NCBI RefSeq assembly: GCF_022458985.1
Contig: NC_061781.1
Span: 11,869,501 to 11,933,500 of the forward strand
DNA: 64,000 nt
Direction of reading: 5' to 3'
Origin: Mugil cephalus
Lineage: Eukaryota; Chordata; Actinopteri; Mugiliformes; Mugilidae
Shown: positions 46,301-59,229 of the stretch, piece after piece
Position numbering within the stretch: the stretch's first letter is position 1
Layout: each line of letters begins with the position of its first letter
Position numbers and translations under genes: made by a program
The notes under the pieces: generated by a model
What the model saw: the letters and a program-made list of their open reading frames with translations, nothing else
Databases searched by the model: none
What the model was told of the DNA's origin: nothing

Positions 46301-49300
46301 AATACTGGAAAACACTAAATGTTTTCCACTGTCCCAGTGTACATCCCATCCCAGTGACCGTAAAACTACCGATCAAATCACAGCTAGAAAGTCGACGAAG
46401 TTATGTGACACCAGTTTATGTGATGTTATTTTTCTGCCAGTGGGTTTCACTGTTCAGTACACATGCTCCTATTCTTCCTGGTGATCTGAGCGATGACAGT
46501 AAGGAGAGGAGCCCGAAGAGGAAGAATGGGAGATGAATGGTCAGAAGGCAGCAAACTGCACGGCTTAATTGGATTGGGAGTATTTCAGGAGCCTGGGTTA
46601 TTTCTGTGGCCGACATTTTAGTGCGAGGGACATAGGCTGACGGATTTTATGTTGTTGGGCAGAAGAAGACATTAAATAAACGTGAAAATTTGTGATTAAG
46701 ACGATTTTATTGTTTGTAGCTGGAAGCGGCTGTTCAGTCTTGGGAGCGGCTCTGCAACATGTTTGGGAAGACACTAATTTAATGCATTTCAGAATGGATA
46801 AGCACTATAATGCTGACAGAAAGCATGCAACTGTAGTTTTATTTTATGCTATGAATGTTTTTATTCCACTCATATAAAACAGTGATCAGATTTAAGACTT
46901 TAAGACATTGTGACCTTTCTCCTAACATTGTTTAGATCTCCCTTGTGATTCCAAAACAGATCTGATCTTTGGGAATCTAGGGAATGTGAAGGTCTGGGCA
47001 AGTCCTTGTGCCGTTGTTCAAGTTTTTTTTAAGTTGATCCTAAACTGTTTATGTGTGTGTGCCTGTCAAGGAGTGTCGTTACTATGGGGTGGGGGTGCCT
47101 GGTCTGATCTGGGTGAGTGGTGTCTAAGTAACATCCGCATGAATGCCGGGGTCTAACGTTTCCCCCCCAGAACATTGTATTGTCACAAGATGGTCAATGT
47201 TATTAACTTCTCCTGTCAGTGGTTTTTATGTTGTGGCTGATCGGTGTCAACTCTATGAACAACCAACCCAAAGAAACATCTGATAGTTTGATCATGGTAC
47301 CCTGACACCTACGAGAACAGCTAAGGCTTCTGGTCAGGCTTTGCTACGGTCTGTTACAGCAAACGTGAACCTGCAGCAGTGAGGCGGAGCCTTGTCACAC
47401 ACTGACCGGGCAAAGAGACAGAAACTGTGCTGTGCGTTTTCCAGGCCAAGGACCCCCAAACTGATGGGGAGTAAGTGTCCCCCACCTAGTATATGTATTA
47501 TAGGCTATACTCAGCTCAGTACTATTTGTAAATATACATTATTATTATTATAATTTTACATTCAGTATTAAGCTATTCAGATAATATACAGGTTCAAATA
47601 TTAATTTCTTTATTTCAAACATGTGCAACAGTAGGGTGGCGTTAACATCTTCTGACTCCATCTATCCCTTTACTAAAATATATCATATAAATCATATTTA
47701 AAAAAATCAGAAGCTTTTGTAACACCCCTGCAGTACCTCCACGGAGCCCCTAGGGGTCGCGGACCCCCGGGTTGGAGACAAAGTGCTATGTTTCAGAGTG
47801 ATGATTGTGATCACTGCTCAAATGCCGAATGTGAAACTTCTTCTCTGATCAGTGTTGGGCTGAAGACGAAATCTTTGCACGTCACCAGAATGTTTTGCTC
47901 AGTTCAGCTTAAAGAGTCACTGCTTACTGCGTTGTAAGTATATCCACATTTATTTTTTGAGATAAGTCACAGAATTTATCCCATATTTTTTGGAAAATAT
48001 TGACCGGATAGATTGAGTGCGCCTCCCAAAATGTCCATGTGAGGATTATAGTGCCTACACAGTACAATTATTCAATTTCAAATTGTAATTCTCCAATAAA
48101 CATGATAAAGAAGTACTGTAATAACAAGAAGAAGAGCCCTAACCCAGACTCAAAACAACCACTGCTATGAGAATGCTATTTATAATGTAGACTGCGTGCA
48201 TTATCCTACAGATGGGATTGTCAAAAGAAGACATTTCTTCTGTTACATGTTTATCAGATCATTTGAGAAATACTGCATTTTTCTAATTGGGGTCGAAAAC
48301 ATTTCATTAGTCATCAAAAAGCAAAAAGTGTTTGTACAGTAACAGTAAAGAAGGGTCTTAGTATTTTTGCAAGGATTTTACTTTTGATCCCAGTTGTTTC
48401 ATGCAGTTCAACAGCTCCTCGGCCTCTTCGTGTGAACTCAGCAGCTGTCTCTTTTTGAGGCGTTGTCTCGTCACTATGAGGCCTAACACTATAAGACTGT
48501 GGAGTCTACGGTGTCTTTTATTTTTTTGCCAACAAACTAAATAAGGCCATTTGGTCTTTGGTGATGTCTTACAAGCACAGATTGCTTACAACTTATTTTG
48601 TATGGTAGATCCTTGTAGACAAAGGGCTCGTAACGAGCAGTCAGACTAAAAACCTTCCAGCAGCTATCCCTCCCGGTGTTTATCTCCGTGCCCAGACACA
48701 CAGACATCTGCGTGTGCTCCTGGGCCGCAAGTACGCCGATCCATTTAGTATTCTGTCCAATGGAGGCGCGCGTGCGTAAGTGCGGCTTCCACAGAGAAGT
48801 GCGTAAGTGTGTGTCAGTGACTCATCACTGTATTAGCACAACAACTGTGGGGGTGTCGACCTCGCTGTGATGTCAGTGTTGCCATGGAGACAGAGAGTCA
48901 CGGGGGAGGGGCTTCCACAAAGATGGAGAAAAGGGAGAGGGGCTGTGACGGAGAGAGAGAGAGAGAGAAAGGCTCTGGTTCCTCTGGAGTGAGGAAAAAA
49001 TTCTTGACTTTTATGCGTTTGTGTATTTTTTTTTTTTTTTTCATTCATGGCCTTTGTGTCGGCTTGCCGTCGGTGACATATGGCGTGTGCACACGTGTGT
49101 GCGCGCGTGCAGCTGCGGGATTAATAATTGAATATGTTGCAGAGGTGCAGGCAGATTGCAAAAGTACCTTGCGTTAAAAGTTTAATAGTGGAAAAAAAAA
49201 AAGAGGTTTGCTCGTGAGGGTTTTGTCTGCGTGCGCGTGCTGTACTCACCGTCTGAGCAGAACTGATCCTTTGTGCACAGTCTTCTCTCAAACAGGCAAC

Positions 49301-52300
49301 CTGAGGTAGAAAAAGACAAAGAGAGGGCTAACAGGTAATATCTCTCACAGCAATTTCCATGGCAACGGTTGCTGTAACTCACATGTAAGGGACAGAAATG
49401 AGACAATGTGAGCTTAACCCCCGGCTTACTCATTATGATTAACCTCTAATGTACTGGAGGAGTCGAAGTAAAGGCCCCGACAGCCATCACGCTCTTTTTT
49501 ATAATATTCAATATGTTCTTTATCATATCTAATATCCACTGGGAAAAAACACAAACATTTAAAAAATTGGTTCACTAACTTGTAATACTAAATTATCTTT
49601 ATTTGAACTTTTTTTTTTCCTTTTTCCTTCACAATGATAAGCACGACTAAAGATAAGAAGTTGACCTCGTTTTTTGTGGCTATTAAATTCAGATTTATTT
49701 GTTGATCTCAGGTGCTGTTTATTACTGTGAATAATGAGAGGCACCGATACTGTATCTTCATTAGTACTTTTAGTTATTCCTTTGTGTTTCATCTTCATTT
49801 GTTCCTCTTTTTCTTAATTGAGCTGGGTGAGGAAGACCTTGGAGGGTATGGCAACGTGGGAAAGAGCAGGTGTTTGACGATAGCACGGCAGAATGTGCAC
49901 AGATATCTCTCTCTCTCTCTCTCTCGGTTTCTCTTGCTCGGTTGCCTTTCTGCGGTTCCTTTACAAAGTCATGTAACAGGGAAAAAATAAATAAACAATT
50001 TGCAAAAGAAGATGGCAAGAATCTGCGTGGGCTGCGTGGGCAGCGTAGGCGTATTCAAATTTAAATCCCAAACAGGGTAGGTAACCTTGGGATCGATGGA
50101 TCTGTGGACTGGGTGTTAATCTAAAACTTGAAAAGAGAGCAGAACCTGAGCACTGTTTTCTCCACCTTTCACTGAAATGACGCACAACCTAACAGTGACT
50201 CACCTCTTAGAAATAAATGCACCGTGTGGGTATTTTTGCATTAGCTTTGAAATTTGCATTTCATAGAAAGGTATTTGTACAAAGGCTTTCACACAAGTCT
50301 TTCGCAAACAATACTGTCTCCATGTCAACAAATCCTCCTTCTGAGTGACCTATGCTCTCATATCCGCGCAAAGATCAGGTTGATGAGGCTGAAACAAGAC
50401 AACAATGACCAAACTGAGATGCATTTGAGTGATTTTATCGCTGTGGATACTGTGGGCGAATGCCGGATCTTGTCATCAAACCCTGACTGGTTGTCCAGGA
50501 AACGGCACGTGCTTTTGTTGGGACAATGATCACTGTAGCGCTTAAACTTTACGTTTCTGACAACAAAAATGTGTTGTTATTTCAGGATAGTTTATAAAAT
50601 GTTCTAAAACTGAACAGTTTAATGAATGCAACACCAGAATGTTATGATCACTTTCTGTAGGAAGGTCTATGACTATCAGGTTGGTTGCAATAGAAGCAAC
50701 ACTGACATTTTTTTTAACAAAACTGTTATTTTATTAACCATTTGAAATACAGCATTATACAGCAGCACAAAGAATGGATCCCAAAACTTTACTGAACAGA
50801 TTTAACAGAAGCCAGGTCTATTTTAAAGTGTTTCTCATGGCGACAGAACATCTGTCCCTCAGGGAAATCACAGGCTGCACAGACATCGACTGACACGTTC
50901 GCATCATGCTGCCGTGTGTGAGGATGGACGGCAGTAGAACATATGTGTGGACGCCTAATTCAACGAACAGAGGGAGTCAAAGAACAGAGATGTAAGGAAA
51001 AACAACAGAAAGGTGTTGATGGACAGATGGACGAGAGGAAGCGACACTGGTCACTGGTTTCTCTCCGTGGTGCTGAAATCAGGGCCGCCTGGCAGCAGGG
51101 CCGTTCATTGTCCATTGTTGTTTTTCCATGCACTTTCTTATTTTTGCTGTGCTTGCTTCTTTAACGGCAGCACAGTGTTTGTTGCATTTGATGTATGTGC
51201 TTTATGTGACTGTAAATAACAATCCTTGAACTATTGTATGAATACGGTGAGAAAAATGTGCCTTAAATCATTTACGCAACTGAAAATATACAAGTGAGGG
51301 GAGGAGGTTGAGGGTGTTACTCACTGTTTATTTTTTTCATTGACAGAGGACAACATTTGGCCCCTTCTCAGTCTCATTCTGAATTAGTCATTGAATCCCC
51401 TGCCTACTTCATAAATCCCCACCTACACATGTCAGACAAACTGAATTTTCAACCTTTGCCGTGGAGGTAACAAGCCATTAAAAGCTGTCAGTGGGAGTGA
51501 GTGCAAAAAGTGGTTGTTAAAATTCACTTGTTGCATCACTGCGTAATTTGCATGGCCAGCCATTGCATCAATCTGCAAAAAGCAATAATCTAACCCTTTC
51601 AAATTAGTCTGGATGAACCAATCAAGCTGCCACTGCTGCTCATGTTACTACTACTGCTGCAAATGCTGAGAAATGAGAACTGTGAAGTCGGTCAGTTTAC
51701 CAGGTATTCGATTTAAATATTGATCTTAAATTCGTGTCCGCTGTCATAATAATTACTAAAACAACACTTCCTGCCTGTTGTTTTACACCAGAACTGTGCC
51801 AGAAAGGGCGTTTTTCATTGAACAACTGGACTTTTGTTTCCGTTTTACCAAATCCCTCCTCGGTGTGGATGTGAGAAGAGGACCTTAAATCTAAAAGCAA
51901 GCTGGATACGTTTGCCTCACGCGGTGTAATACACGGACAATCATCCTCTGGACCAGCAGAAACAGAAATGAAACACTCGCTAGACTCGGGTTTCTCTTGT
52001 ATTCTCTTGTCTCCTGGTATCCTCCATCTCTTCTACTCATCCGTTTAATCTCATTAGACTCTATGATCCCTGCACATTTGCCCACATCTCTCATTTAATG
52101 TTAAAACGATACATTAATGCACATAAAACGCGGATGCAACAGGGGGGCAAAGTATCCGATAGTGGGGTTAATGTCACCATAAAGTCGTTTTACACACACT
52201 AACTGTGGAAATAGTATTTCTCGTGAAGACCACGCCATCGTCACATTGAGCATCACCATCACCATCATCTTACCGTATTTGTCAGAGATCCCTGGTTGGT

Positions 52301-52349
52301 ACAGCACGGTTAGAAGGAGCAGAGCTCGCCATGGCTTAAGGTGTTGCAT
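35226..52349 (-). CDS. ptprn: receptor-type tyrosine-phosphatase-like N (IA-2/ICA512), complete
   Basis: 24 coding exons: 52274-52349, 49250-49300, 44710-44820, 44321-44438, 43869-44016, 43570-43765, 43306-43458, 43061-43186, 42937-42971, 42562-42833, 42315-42401, 42140-42219, 41980-42044, 40121-40330, 39504-39770, 39265-39412, 39053-39126, 38731-38808, 38456-38575, 37928-38094, 37224-37277, 37020-37084, 35414-35487 and 35226-35297. All phases join to 948 aa (human 979). IA-2 is a dense-core-vesicle membrane protein of neuroendocrine cells that regulates granule stability and secretion. Order: signal peptide; Cys-rich RESP18-like start (CLFERRLC...GLFGQC); low-complexity lumen; mature ectodomain ([11 protein letters not shown]...[16 protein letters not shown]); transmembrane helix about 526-549; cytoplasmic [12 protein letters not shown] and [14 protein letters not shown]; pseudo-PTP domain. 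The signature reads HCSDGTGR at 877-884 and the WPD loop is WPAD, so catalysis is not expected. Exon 13 has a weak donor (GTGCTT). Confidence 0.96.
35488..37019 (-). other. ptprn intron between the last PTP-domain exons
   Basis: 1.5 kb AT-rich intron with CACATT short repeats near 36375-36393. I see no exon or recognisable element in it. Confidence 0.6.
40840..41085 (+). mobile_element. non-autonomous DNA element, copy 2 (in a ptprn intron)
   Basis: It shares the interior with 33255-33330 (TATTATTTCGACGATCCCCA, CCAAATAACAGAAACACC) and has the right end CAGTGTTCCTAATGAAGTGG then CCGTGAGTGTG. The left end is not resolved. It lies in the 1.65 kb intron between coding exons 13 and 14. Confidence 0.5.
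46955..47248 (-). mobile_element. Tc1-like transposon relic (minus orientation)
   Basis: The right end TCTCCTGTCAGTGGTTTTTA then TGTTGTGGCTGATCGGTGT is a well-preserved terminal repeat. The inner phrase TCACAAGATGGTCAATGTTA is shared with 16034-16425. The left end (near CTTTGGGAATCTAGGGAATG) is ragged, and no frame survives. Confidence 0.65.
47422..47795 (-). mobile_element. hAT-like non-autonomous element
   Basis: Left end GCGTTTTCCAGGCCAAGGAC; right part TGCAGTACCTCCACGGAGCC, TAGGGGTCGCGGACCCCCGG and GTTGGAGACAAAG. Both ends match, in reverse, the nested element at 33650-33940. The interior is AT-rich and non-coding. Confidence 0.6.
49301..52273 (-). other. ptprn intron 1 (3.0 kb)
   Basis: Contains a CT microsatellite (49906-49925). 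A stretch near 51100-51230 (TGACTGTAAATAACAATCCT tail) vaguely resembles a fish SINE/LINE 3' end. No exon is recognised. Confidence 0.5.
49906..49925 (+). repeat. CT microsatellite
   Basis: About ten CT units. Confidence 0.9.
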
Positions 52350-52830
52350 GATCCTCTCAGGCTTCCCAGCAGATGAAGAGATGGAGGGAGAAAAGATGCG
52401 GACTCTCTTTGCTTTCCTCCCCTCCTTCAGATCTCCATAATGTTCAGCCCAGTCGTATCCATGCAGCTCACGCTGAAGCCATGTGACGACGGCGGAAAAA
52501 AAATATATGGCTATATATTAAAAATAAAAATATATTTCAATCAAAGTAGTTCTTCACAGTGAACAGGCGGGGCGTGCGGACGGAGGGGCTACGCGCAACG
52601 TAGGATCGACTCACGACGACAGCACAGCTGCGGAAACAAGGTGGGATCTGAGGAGAGGGAGAACGCAACCTGCGGCTACGTCATCACGGCTCCATTGGGG
52701 GGGTTAACTCTGGTTTTCCACCCATTCATAAACGTCACGCATTCATTATCCAGGAGGAGCTCGCATGCAGGCGCACACAACACGGAGAGAGGTTTGGGTG
52801 CCCGTTATACATCTTGCAGATGTGCGTAGT
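52350..52830 (-). promoter_or_regulatory. ptprn 5' UTR and presumed promoter
   Basis: The region upstream of the ptprn ATG contains a CRE-like TACGTCAT across 52677-52684 and a second partial GTGACGAC near 52483, flanked by GC-rich DNA around 52565-52700. A CRE would fit neuroendocrine regulation, but the transcription start is not determined. Confidence 0.35.
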
Positions 52831-55469
52831 TATCACACTTTCTCATTAAGCTCAGGTCTGTGGTTGGGATTTTAATCAAATGGCTACAGGTTTATGTTTA
52901 ATGTCTTGCTGGAGTTTTGATTAAGCATGATCCTGTGGATTTTTATAAGGAGAAACGTCTTTCTGTATCAAAATTGTATCTCACAGTATTTATAAACTTC
53001 ATCAAACTGCAGAATATGTGCATGTGTAATGGTATGATTTAAATTAAATTAAAACAGTGTTCCAATGTACCTGATGACTATTGACAAATAATCTCGCAGT
53101 AATAAGAAATGTAGGATACTAAGTATCTCAAAATAATCAAAAACATTATCAAAGCCATGAGTCACCTCATCTTGACTAATGACTTAATATCTCAGAAGAA
53201 TATCTTCACATCTCAAAATGAAGTGAAACTTACTCATAATAATGATAATCTCAAAATAACAAGGATCCAATTTTTCCTATTTTGGAATAGACAACCAGAG
53301 ACCTTCTTAGAGGAACTCTGGTTATTTTGAGAAAAAGTTACTAAATAATTTTTCAGATATATTCAACTGATTATTATTTATTTATTTCATCTTGCCATTG
53401 CAAAGAATGTAATGTCTATATCTCAGATCTGGTTTCCTGTAGTGGGGAGTAAATATTAATTAAATATTAAATATTATTTCCACAGCATTAACTATAACAG
53501 TTATTTTAAGTACCAGAAATAACAAATGTATATATATTTTAACATTCGGTGAAAAGAGACCATGACTTACTTGCAATACAAGCTGGATAGCCAGACTAGA
53601 TCAGTGTATTCATATTTACTAGTTATATCTGACTGAACAGCACTTGTGGTGCTGCAGCAGGTCATCTTGCCTAGTTGTCCTCTTGCTCCCTCTTGTGTCT
53701 GTTAAACTCAGTTGGCTGGAAAACTACCGTATACTATACCGTAAACTCCTGCCTCTTCTGCAGGTGCACCATCTTTATTCCTTGGAATGTGAACCAACAG
53801 AAGGTAAAAGGACGGCAACAGAAACACAGCTGAACTGAACACACTATACAGTAACAGTGGCAGGTGGCTGAAAAGGACATCCGATGAAGACTTTTTGGGA
53901 TGACCACAGAGAGGCAGAGATGGGAAGGAGGAGGGGGACTGAGCAACAGATGGCGACAGACAGAATAATTTTAAAGCGTGACGATGCCTGACTGGGAGAG
54001 AGCAGGCAAATGGTTCACTTGTGTATGGACTGAACATAACAACGTGGCAAATTGGAAGTGATAAGGAAATGAAGTGACAGACCTCACTCACCAGAGGGGA
54101 CTGTGAGGGGACTGATGTTCCTTAGGGAGTGTCTTAAGCCACATGAGTTGAATTGCCATTATGTTGCGTAAGTCCTTTAATTCATATAAGGAAAACAATA
54201 AGGAAACCTATCTCGTACCTCATATCATTTACTAAAACCTGTTCATTACTGCCATTACAGTGCTTTATTATTAATAATACTGACACATTAACATAGCAAA
54301 TTAATACAGAGCTGATTTTCTTATTTGTATACACTGTACTGCCTGGTGGCTTCATTTGCTGAACAAAAATTCATTGTATTCTACATCTGTCATTTACAAA
54401 TCAGAAAAAAATGTAGTGGAGTGAAAATCTTCCCAATAGCACTGTAAGTAGAATGTAGCATGAAAATAAGACACTCAACTTCACGTATAATTGTACTTAC
54501 ATCATAGTTTCATATATTTGTTTTATTACTTTACCCAACAGTCAATGCATTTGGCTTTCAGCAGACTCAATGAACAGGTGTAGCTACAGGAGTGGCAAAT
54601 GGTGATCCAGATTCTTGGTACAGGCAGCACATGGCGAAGGTCTTGTTATATCACAGAAATAGCACTGGACTCTTACGAGCTTTTTTTGTATTAAAATTCT
54701 CCTAAGTTTAAGGGACGCTGATTTTTTTTTTAGCATTTATATCTAGCATGACTCATGAAACATAACAGGGTTTGATTCATCGAGTCTGTCGTCCTCCTAT
54801 TTCAGGCACATTGTGCTGCTGTTGCCAGCTTTTGATACCATGTTTCTCCTAAAATAGATTGAAAAAAAAAAAAAAAAAAATCTGGAACGAGTTTCCTTGT
54901 TCCAAGAGATGCCTATAAAGTTGCTCTGGTTTCTTCGTCTGCATGCTTGTTTGCAATCACGATTACGAAATGCACACACGCACACTCCATCCCTCCTTCC
55001 CAAACCCTTCGTCCTCGTGTCACTCTTGCTGCGCTGCGAGCCAACTCCATGCGTGTATGGCAAGTGTTTAGTCGGTTGCCGGGCAACGTGCATTCTGTGT
55101 TTATGAATGATGAAACCATTTGACCCCTCCTCACCTGTGGATGATAGTCTGTCATATTCAAACACCAGATATTTCTTTTTACCATCTTTCACTCACACCG
55201 TGACGCACCCTATTGTCACATACTCTGACTGTATTATTATTTGTTCGCCTTTGAATCCACACAGAGAAGCCTCTGTAATGTGATTGCTTTCCAAAAACAT
55301 AAACCTGGACATCGAGATTTAACCTGTCATGCCCAGTGCAAAACAGGATCCGAGACAGTTTCTCCGTCACACGTGGTTTCTGGCTGCTTCAGCATTCCAC
55401 TGGCCAGAGAACTTGTCATGCTTCCTGTGGGTTTAGGTTGTCACAGTTGCTTCTGTCTCTTCATGAAAA

Positions 55470-55665
55470 CCCAGGCCGCCTCGGCGCTGTAGAGACAAGG
55501 ACTCTGGGAGCGGTGTGGCATGGCGAGCCATACCATCTGTTACTGGAGTCCTTGGCGCTGAAGATAGTTCTTTATGACTCTATGGCTGTGTGTTTGGGAT
55601 CGTCGTCATGAATACGTTTGGCAACAACCAGACAGTCAGATAGGGTTTAAGAAGACAGAGATAAT
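55470..55665 (-). mobile_element. Tc1/mariner-type transposase remnant
   Basis: On the minus strand near 55580-55605 the translation includes HDDDPKHTA, matching the QDNDPKHTA catalytic-Asp motif of Tc1-type DDE transposases. It is followed by diverged sequence with stops. It differs from the Tc1 relics elsewhere in this window, so it is probably another family. The ends are not defined. Confidence 0.5.
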
Positions 55666-57643
55666 ACTGTATTGTGGGGGGAAAGTGAGTTGAAAGGATC
55701 GACGTGTTTAAGAATTCATAAAAAGCGATAAAGGTCTAAATTTAACGCATGATACACTGTAGCTAATTAACCAAATTGACTTCAATTAAAAATGTATGGG
55801 GGGGATTTCCTGTCCATAATTTTAGATGCAATGTTGAATCCTCTTCCTGAAATAGGATCATGGTGTGTCTGAGTAAAGGGCTTTGGCTGCAGCGCTGTTC
55901 ATATTTAGAGACTGGGTACATGCGTGCGTCTGCGTGATAACTGTTTTCCCAGCCGTCCCGGGATCTGGGGGCTAATTTAAGAGCGCCTTTTCTAGACTAT
56001 GGGTCAGAGTGTGTTGGTTGTGAATCTGGGGTTGTTAGGCAACCCATAGGTAGCTCATTTTCTGTCCTGCTCCCTCCATCAGGGCGACTGCTTCCGTCAC
56101 ATCGGCGGATGACTCACATCAAGTCACATCATGCGTATATCAGATTATTTATCATTGTCTGTGAAGAGCCCATGCACTATTCCTGGTGAAATTACATGCG
56201 CTAGACCACAGGGCTAATGTTCGATAATGATGTCATTAGAATAAAATCCGTTTTTCAGCCCAAGTCTGTCCAGAGGTCATACCGAGACAACATGTTCCTT
56301 TAGTGCTGGAACAGGCAAAGTCATGGCCCCTGGAAGGAGACACAAACAATCTGTGGCCTCAAAATGATGAGACAGCATCATATATTTAGAATATTACAGC
56401 AAATTATACTAATTGGGGGAGAATATCACAAAAACTAATTTTCTAATCAGGTATAAGCTGCACATATCTCAATGTTTGGGATGAATAGCGTAGGAATTGT
56501 TGACTCAAAACTTAATTGGTGGATTGAAAAAGGATAAAGTGTTGTTGTTTGTTTCAGGCCTAAACTGAAGCAACGTTCCGTAGATCTCTTGAATCAGTGC
56601 ATGCGTCATGCCTGACAGAAACTGCGACAATTGAAAGTAATCGATATGCTCTCCGTGTCTAACAGCACGCTTGCCGAACTCTTTCCAGGAACAAATGAAA
56701 TCTGTTCAAGTTCCAGCCTGAGACCCCGAGACCTTGCTAAATGCTTTGGTTTTATCTGTAGAAAGAAGATTGAAAAAGGGAGCAGAGAAAAAGCAGAGAA
56801 GAAGAGAAAGCGGACAGCAGCAGATGAGGAACATGATGAGACATCCAAGACACGAAAAGCCTCGAATGATCCCTGGAATGCCGATAGGGGATACAGCAGG
56901 GTTGTGTTTCAGCTTTTTGGAGAACCAAAGTCTCATAAGTCTCTGGATCCCTGTTTGAACAATGTAAGAAGGAAGTTCACACAAGAAGTTTTTAGTATCA
57001 CTTTGTGTGAAAAGGTGATTTTTTTTTGTAACATGTTATGACCCTTCCAAAATCGAGCCACAGTCCCCCATTAAGATTAAGATTTCCCACTTTCCATCAG
57101 AAATAAACAGCCTGGTAAAGGTCACACTATTCATGTAAACAGTGCAGGGCGTGGCTTTTTTATCTAACTCCCATTTAAATATATCAGTGCTTACAGTTCT
57201 GCTTAAACAAGGACATGGCCTCTTTAAGTGACAGGTGGATGCTATCAAAGCTTGCTAGGTGTCACACGCCACCTCAGCTATACTCACATTCCGTCTCTTA
57301 GTCACGCACGGCCAAAAAGGTGATTTCCCCACCCACGCTGAGATTTATAACTACTCCTGGCAACTGGAAACCTATGAGTGATGTTCACCTAGCTCTGAAG
57401 TAATTTTTCCAAATTATTCCGATGCACACACCACATGAAAATACAATTAATTCCACTTCTGCTGAAGAACCCGTTTCAGTCCTACACGTCAGTTCACTAT
57501 ATCTTAGTTTTGTTGGATCTATAACTTTTAATTCCAGGCTGCTATATTCGTCCTCGAGCGTGCCCGTGAAAGCTGCCACACTCATTCTTTTTTTTTAATG
57601 AGTGTCTCGAGATCTATCCTTAGTCCGGTGATCTGTTTGAACT

Positions 57644-57707
57644 CAGCTGTTTGGGCCACTTTGGCAAACGGGAAATCTAAAAATAGAGCTGACACCACTG
57701 GCAGCTG
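57644..57707 (+). promoter_or_regulatory. MEF2 site flanked by two CAGCTG E-boxes (candidate muscle enhancer)
   Basis: CAGCTG at 57644-57649, a perfect MEF2 consensus CTAAAAATAG at 57677-57686, and CAGCTG at 57702-57707 lie within 64 bp, about 1.8 kb before the desmin start. The mammalian desmin gene has a MEF2 plus E-box muscle enhancer about 0.7-1.0 kb upstream. The arrangement is similar; function is inferred. Confidence 0.5.
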
Positions 57708-59219
57708 ACATGCATACTGCTCCTTGAAATATGTGCACGACCACACACTATGGCCCTCCTACACCTGCACCCACGGACTGTACACACTGCTTTTTATCTG
57801 AAGCCAGTTTGAGATCTTCTTATAAGTTTGAGGAAACACACTTTTTTTTTTTCTTTAAATGGCCATATATTTTTGCTGTGCTTGCTGCTTGTTCAGTGCC
57901 TTACACAATTGAGCTGTCATCCTCCACAAATAGCATTTTTCTAATTGCCTTTACCATCAACACCCTAACACACAGCTGGTCATTCTGCTATGACACAAGG
58001 CCAAAAAGAGATTCTTCACAAGTCTGGGCCTGATATCAGTCGCCAGAGTATCGGCCTGCCACCCTGGCCCATACACAAATACTTAACACTGGTAATATAC
58101 TTCTAAAGACCTTGCATTGCATGCATCAATTTCCTGGAGCCTCTCCACATCCTGCTCCTCTAACTCCCACCAGCTAATTATCCTTCCCAGAGAAAAGAAT
58201 CATAACTTTTAATGAACCAACACAGTGGACTGATATAAATCAGAAACAGAATCCTCTCTCTTGTGTGTGCAACATGTCAGTAATAACAGCTTTATGAGTT
58301 GATAAAATGTCAGTGCGTTGTTGGACAAAGTCGTTTGATCACAACCTCATTCTGAGCAAATATTTCTCTGCCTGCCGCCACCTTCTACCTCACATCCAGT
58401 ATCAGAAAGTGTCCAAGCAATGCATTTAACAAGACTGCGCATGAAGTTCATGCGTGAGTCCAGCAGAGTGCTCCAGTGACAATGTCGACAGTGTGACCTT
58501 CCTGGCAGTGGATCCATCTGTCAATCCCCGCTGTTCTTATATAACCAAGGATAAATACAGAACTCTACTCTAACTTTTAGCCTCAGTTATCGTAATACCT
58601 CCGGGATCAAATACTTATTTCAAACACATGTCACATTGTATTTAAACTAAGCTTATTAATCTCAGCAGACGGAGGTGTGTCGTTTCATAACAAAAAAACT
58701 GGTATGTCTGGCTCTTTATCAAAATTACAGTGAAGCAAAACACATGATTAAAACACACATTTGCAGTCACTAATTCTCGCTCACTCGTTCAATCGTTCAT
58801 CCAAGAACACGCACGCATACCCACAGACAGCGGCCGAAACCGGACTCCTTCGACAGCTGACTCAAGGGCCCGCAAAAGGGGTGGAGAAAAAAAAAAAAGA
58901 GGCAGAGGAGGGTGAAGAGATACAGAGGAAATGCTTTACGCATAGCTTCAAATTATTACGAAATGCCATCGGAGAAGAGTCGGATTACTGCTTCTTTAAG
59001 GCAGTTCAGCATTACTAATGTCGAGTTAAATTTCAATTTGTAAGATCAATAAAATAGATTTAGTTAACTATAGTGGATTTTAGAGGCAAAAATTAATAAA
59101 TAAATAACCCCCCCAAAAGACATATTGTATTTCTGATACCAATTTTCTTACAGTAGCCTAGAGCAGCCATTAATTGTGCTCTGTGCTCTTCTGTGTTTGA
59201 CATTATGCTGAATTAGGAC

Positions 59220-59229
59220 TTATTTATAG
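59220..59229 (-). promoter_or_regulatory. MEF2-type site in the desmin proximal promoter
   Basis: TTATTTATAG reads CTATAAATAA in reverse and fits YTA(A/T)4TAR. It lies about 350 bp before the desmin ATG. A TATA-like CTACAAATAG at 59434-59443 is the probable core promoter element. Confidence 0.4.

Larger units (their letters stand above)
44821..49249 (-). other. large ptprn intron 2 (4.4 kb) with transposon relics
   Basis: This separates the two exons of the Cys-rich N-terminus. It contains a TG run near 45871-45889, a Tc1 relic (46955-47248) and a hAT-like element (47422-47795). No other exon is evident. Confidence 0.7.
52831..59219. other. intergenic region between divergent ptprn and desmin
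   Basis: About 6.4 kb without a recognisable gene. An open frame at 56631-57041 (136 codons) has Lys/Glu-rich composition but no family signature. A transposase remnant (55470-55665) and a MEF2/E-box cluster (57644-57707) are listed separately. The human 2q35 block has RESP18 and DNPEP near here, and I see neither. Confidence 0.55.

Noticed and set aside
56631-57041. 136-codon plus-strand open frame between ptprn and desmin
   Set aside because: Lys/Glu-rich composition, no recognisable domain, no clear promoter or splice context. Kept only as a comment.
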